Under the pieces are notes generated by a model, which was not told where the DNA came from, searched no databases, and worked only from the letters and a program-made list of their open reading frames with translations. The translations under genes were made by a program, and so were the position numbers. From positions 72,143,118-72,207,117 of the forward strand of contig OZ007569.1 of assembly GCA_963931925.1 (NCBI GenBank): a stretch of 64,000 bases of DNA. The letters run 5' to 3'. Below are positions 60,015 through 64,000 of this stretch, piece after piece. Within the stretch, counting starts at the first letter, position 1. Each line of letters begins with the position of its first letter. This DNA comes from Onchidella celtica. Lineage: Eukaryota > Mollusca > Gastropoda > Systellommatophora > Onchidiidae.

Positions 60015-60032
60015 ATCCCGGACGAGCCCCCA
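60015..60032 (-). promoter_or_regulatory. Primer binding site, tRNA-Pro type
   Basis: In element orientation TGGGGGCTCGTCCGGGAT lies three bases after the 5' LTR. This 18-mer is the well-known complement to the 3' end of tRNA-Pro used by many gammaretroviruses. Confidence 0.8.
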
Positions 60033-60035
60033 ATA

Positions 60036-60566
60036 TGTAACAGTTGATGTAAATTTCAGCGCGTTATGATAGGGAGAGTCAGGTGATCTGAACTGCCACC
60101 CTTTAAAAACGAAACTGTCTCGAACTGTCGTAGAAATAAATGAAAACTGGATCCTATGAGCGATTAACATTAATTTTTAATAACTGTAGATGAACGCTGG
60201 ATATCTCACAACTTTTATTCACGAGGAAGGCATGCAGGTCTACGTACAAAACTTAGGATAGGCCTTACACAGAATGACAGGATCTTGCCCACATGCGGAA
60301 TAACTGTATCTTGCACCCACACTCACTCGCTTGCCATCCCTTATATACCCATGCAGATAGATCGTTCACGAACGGGAAATCCAGAAACTACGGGATGCAT
60401 GAAGGCCACCTAATCGCACTTGGACACGTCACAGAATTGCGCCACTCCAAGGCCAACCTAGCGTAATTATTCCGACATGAATGATATCGTATGTTCTCGA
60501 TAGACCTACAATAAACAATTACGTCACACAGCGAGACATCACAGAGAAGTAAAACTAAGACACAAG
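60036..60566 (-). repeat. 5' LTR of the gypsy element, U3 side diverged
   Basis: The plus strand starts TGTAACAGTTGATG. Similarity to the other LTR is clear to about 60465 (CCACTCCAAGGCCAACCTAGCG) and then fades. A TATA-like GTATATAAGGG lies on the minus strand near 60340. The outer border is uncertain because no GGTTACA end is found. Confidence 0.7.
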
Positions 60567-61706
60567 TGTCACGAGCCGCATGAGCTCTTTTTTCTGTTAG
60601 TCATGGGTTGGTTTATTTTGGGAGAATAGGAAACGCGTTTGGCTATTAATCGAGCCACGGATTTCGTGATGAGGGATGTGTGAGTGAACTTTGTAAACAT
60701 TAAGTTAACCCTTTGATTTTGGTGTGCGTGTGGGATTTTCTTGGTTACATAGTAGGATTGTAGAAGTTCGAGCGTAGGTTTTTAAGTTGTATACATATCC
60801 TTTTGAGAAAGCAGTTAGGGTTAACTGAAAGACAAACTTGTGTTTGTCGTGGCTAGGTCCTTGATCGTCCAATCGGGAGGGAGACCCTAAGTAACCATCG
60901 GGGGGTATAAAAGCTAACACACGTACTAAGATCAGTGGATTCATATTCGAGCATTTGGCGAAAGGACGAGTCACGGGGGCCTCCTACCTGAGTGGAGATG
61001 ACAGACAGAAAGGTTCGCGCTGTGAGAGACCTGTACAGTGACGAAGCCTCTGTGCACCAGGCTTAAGTGTGCACACCGCTTACATTGGACTCTCTCGCTC
61101 GCAAGACCATAGCGAGCGAGGAAATGGTGAGATCCCTCGTATGTGTTCGTGCCAGGAACTGTGACGGTTTTTCCGTCACCCCATTGTGACGAAGAGAAGG
61201 ACATTGACTATATTTTTACTAGATGTGTAATGAGCTGTTAGATTGTGTTTGAGATTGAACTATGTTCATTTCCCAGCTGTATACTTCGTAGTGTGGAGAA
61301 GCATAGACATTTTGTAAACTGTATTACTGTGAACATTATTATTGAGTGCTACTACGCTTTATGAGTCAGTCCATTTCTGATTAGGTGCTATTACTGATTG
61401 TATGAAAGCGAGACCGACCAAATTGAATTTGTTTACACCGGTCTCCTTTAGGAACCGTAGTCCTGGATAGGCGCACTTGAAGGGTGCATAGTACAATACT
61501 TGATTCTATACCCTATTTTAGATATACTTGCTGGAATTTCTGTAGTCGATGACTTTTCTGTACTATCTATGATTGTGATTACCATAAATTATGCAGTCGA
61601 ATGTTGTATTATGATTATATGGCCCGTCAGGCCTGAACATCAGTAATCCTGTGTTGTTTAGTTACTGAGGTATGAATGTTAGCCCGTAGGACTAGGACGC
61701 TACATG
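60567..61706 (+). repeat. Unclassified promoter-bearing repeat, possible LTR
   Basis: The stretch begins TGTCACGAGC, contains GGTATAAAAGC near 60905 with a purine-rich GGGG lead, and ends in GACGCTACA at about 61706. TG...CA ends and a central TATA suggest an LTR, but no flanking duplication or second copy is visible. No coding frame. Confidence 0.3.
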
Positions 61707-62516
61707 CCCCTTTAAACCCCCATAAACACTCAATCGTCAATGATACAAACTAAAACTTTGTATCACCTGAAAGAGCAAAGACTGCTTATTAATAATATAA
61801 CCATGCTATTCTTTTGCCTGGAAAAACTCGTAAAAGTTGTTTTAATAAGCCCTTTAAGACAAGGGACGTAAAGTTTTCTTCACCTTTGTTCGCAGGTGTG
61901 CAAGGAAAAAATGCAAAGTTAAGACACCCACCTTTCGTTTGCTTGAATAAAACTGCCATCCACAAAAGGCTAAAATAAACTCTGTATCTTTGTGATGCTC
62001 CTTTATCAGTACCTTGATCCAGAAGCTTTGAATTAACAATTTAATGGGGAAGATATTAATAAGAGTAATTCTGGATTGGCTGCCTGTGATTTGGCCACAT
62101 GGTGATTAGTGAACCATGACAGTACAAGTAACCGTTACACCAGCCACCTCCGTGGGCAATAAATATGTCACTCGGCCACGCCTACTAAGTGAGGACGGTT
62201 AGTGAGGAAAGAAGACACCGCAGCTAGCAGAGACCTTGGTGCTAGCCTAGCTAGGACAGGAAACCCGACCAAAAGTACCCTCCAACCACCCGCCCTTTCC
62301 AGCTGACGTTTATCTTTCTGAAAATTTGCGTGTGACACACTATGTTGAACTTCAGCATTTTCCGATACATTCATGTAGGTAATTTACTCGCCACAGATTG
62401 GGTTTCTAACATACAGTTTCATAATTCAGTAGCATATTATATATGAGGCTAGCTGAGTACCTGTTCATCGAAGGTTTTTTTTTGTAAAACTTAAGAAGCT
62501 GCATAGATAGCTTATG
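61707..62516. other. Non-coding stretch
   Basis: No gene or repeat boundary recognised. Confidence 0.35.
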
Positions 62517-62811
62517 GACCCTTTTCATTTACCGTCCTCCATATCACGTGATTTGCAAACAAAATGGCGGCGTGTCCCACTTGTAGGGCGGAAGCGGTGG
62601 ACAACGGTCGAACGATGCCATCCTCTTGTTGAGCACCCAACTGTGCAAAACCGTTACGGGCTGGTTCTGGCATAAAAATGCATCTTTGCTTAGACTGTGC
62701 ACATAATCCGATGCCATCACTAAGGCAAGTGGAGGTTTTTGCCCTACACGGTGCTTTTCGAAGCCGTGCGGCTCCCCGCAAACAACCGTAACGCGGAAGT
62801 GAAAAGGGTCT
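62517..62811. mobile_element. Small inverted-repeat element (MITE-like)
   Basis: GACCCTTTTCATTTACCG at the left is mirrored by the right end (GACCCTTTTCACTTCCGC on the minus strand). Length about 295 bp; no target duplication found. The interior is richer in CG than its flanks but has no recognised protein. Confidence 0.55.
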
Positions 62812-62934
62812 ATATAAGAAGAGATGCAACAACAAAGTACACCACTTCAGACCGAAAGGAATAAGAACAAAAGGCGAGATGCGTAGGGGTCATCCCCAAA
62901 ACTCAGCAATAGGACAGTACACAGTGTGCAGTGG

Positions 62935-64000
62935 TGAGCACCGAAAATTTTCAGGAAGTGATGATGTCATGGGCCCAATGAAACCTTAAAATGGCGGATC
63001 ATAACTCGAAATAAATCTAAATGATGCCGAAACAATGAAAAATGAAACACAGAAGCCTGAAAATTTCACAATTTCTAATATAGCCCATGTTAATTTCGCA
63101 TTGATAATATGTTGTTGTGTAAAGTTTGAAGCCTTAGTGTGATGCGGTTCCTGAGCCTTATGTGACCAAAGTTTCGAGTTACGAAATTATATACCAGCTG
63201 AGGTCCCCGGCCCTGCCCGGGATAAATCGATTTGAATATTGGTTTCAGTTCTGGGTGGTTATTATGGGCCTGCTTCATCTGGCCTGTTACTATTTGTTTA
63301 TTTTATTTTTGTTTGTTTGTTTTTAAATAAGTCTTACTGCTCTGCCTTTGTGAAGTCAAAATTGGGCAAAAAGAAAAGGTTGTATGTTGCAATGCGACCC
63401 CACAGTTTTTCTGTGGTTTTTATGATATTCTGCCTTTGTGAGTTGACACACTGCGCATCCCGTACAACAGCATGGTTTGGGCACGGGTTAGTGTGTTTGA
63501 TAGTGAACACATCGCAGGAAGTGATAACGAAACCTTAAAATGGCGAACCATGACTCGAAATAGATCTAAATCATGGAGAAACAATAATTTTCCAATAAAA
63601 AAAACAACACCGATTTGAGACTTCTATTAAAAACTGTGCACCCTTACATCCATTCTGATGCACCATATAAAATTTGAAGTCTGAGTGTTGAGTGGTTCAG
63701 AAGCCTTTTGCAACGAAAAATCTCAAGTCCACAAATATAATTATATACTAGCTGAGTTCCCGGCCCTGCCCGGGATAAATCGATTTATTAGTTTCGGTTC
63801 TGGGTGATTATTATGGACGTGCTTCATTTTGCCTGTTCCTTTAGCTTTATTTTATTATTGTTTGTTTGTTTTTAGATACGTCTTACTGCTCTCCCTTTGC
63901 GCGTTAACTTCCTGCGCGTCCCGCCAGCACCGTCAAATTACGGCTATGGTTTCCACACGGGTTAGTTTGTTTGCACATCGCAGGAAGTGATAACGTCATA
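62935..64000. repeat. Long-period tandem repeat (about 470-560 bp units)
   Basis: AGGAAGTGAT starts units at about 62953, 63516 and 63982, followed by ACCTTAAAATGGCG and CATAACTCGAAATA-like phrases. Later in each unit come TATATACYAGCTGAGKTCCC and GGCCCTGCCCGGGATAAATC (about 63190 and 63750), then a TTGTTTGTTTGTTTTTA run. Copies are moderately diverged and the array continues past the window. The third copy of the hairpin CCACAG-TTTTT-CTGTGG is at 63400-63416. Confidence 0.75.

Larger units (their letters stand above)
55103..60620 (-). mobile_element. Ty3/gypsy LTR retrotransposon, RT-deleted, integrase before RNase H
   Basis: LTRs lie at 55103-55691 and from 60036. The interior on the minus strand encodes gag, protease, integrase and RNase H in that order. 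The reverse transcriptase is missing: integrase tail and RNase H meet at about 56850-56860. An integrase upstream of the RT/RNase H is the order described for Gmr1-like members of Ty3/gypsy. The frame is broken many times and the LTRs differ by many substitutions and indels, so this is an old, dead copy. Confidence 0.82.

Noticed and set aside
60567..61706. Full annotation as an LTR
   Set aside because: No target duplication, no second copy; kept only as a low-confidence repeat.
1..64000. tRNA, rRNA, CRISPR or bacterial-type operon features
   Set aside because: No cloverleaf with a proper B box, no rRNA blocks, no spaced short repeats and no operon-like gene packing were seen.

Overview
The window is animal nuclear DNA. 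It has GT-AG introns, long AT-rich non-coding stretches and a dense mix of eukaryotic transposable elements, with no bacterial operon structure. The element families, and the many short AGATCTAGATCT runs scattered through it, suggest a lophotrochozoan invertebrate, most likely a mollusc. That placement is inference; no host gene identifies the species.

Host-like genes, all on the minus strand. (1) A small three-exon gene (4090-5923) encodes an HMG-box-like domain followed by C2H2 zinc fingers. Its fourth finger is put out of frame by an A homopolymer. (2) A chain of five phase-compatible exons (40089-40224, 39838-39958, 36717-36908, 24577-24736, 11599-12050) reads as the 3' part of one unidentified gene of about 29 kb. 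Its huge introns hold most of the mobile elements in the middle of the window.

Mobile elements, left to right: a truncated MULE-type transposase exon (1.3-2.1 kb); a decayed invertebrate repeat ORF (10.5 kb); a 3' fragment of RTE-like LINE family A (16.4 kb); a structurally complete non-autonomous LTR element (18.1-23.0 kb; 1181-bp LTRs, 5-bp target duplication GCGCC) nested in tandem LINE 3' ends with an RNase H remnant; a hAT element (25.3-26.8 kb); a solo LTR (27.5-28.1 kb, duplication TGTAA); a decayed LINE of family B (28.9-30.4 kb); an almost intact family A LINE (31.2-33.5 kb); an inverted-repeat element full of a GTGACGTGTGTTACA motif, including a 32-bp perfect palindrome (33.6-36.5 kb); a PIF/Harbinger element with TTA duplication (37.5-39.5 kb); a piggyBac remnant (41.6 kb); and a second long family A copy (42.06-43.68 kb).

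The most striking feature lies at 46.6-52.9 kb. It is a MULE-superfamily DNA transposon with foldback-like termini and a 9-bp target duplication. Its spliced gene joins a PHD-like zinc finger, an OTU cysteine-protease domain, an acidic stretch and a MULE DDE transposase. The start codon lies in a 76-bp tandem repeat, so each unit carries a copy of the start and several make an 11-codon upstream ORF. The transposase exon has three frame breaks.

The right end holds a CR1/L2-like LINE 3' half (53.7-54.7 kb), a LINE endonuclease fragment (54.9-55.1 kb), and a Ty3/gypsy element on the minus strand (55.1-60.6 kb) with a tRNA-Pro-type primer binding site, gag-protease-integrase-RNase H order and no reverse transcriptase. 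It ends with an unclassified promoter-bearing repeat, a small inverted-repeat element and a long-period tandem repeat.
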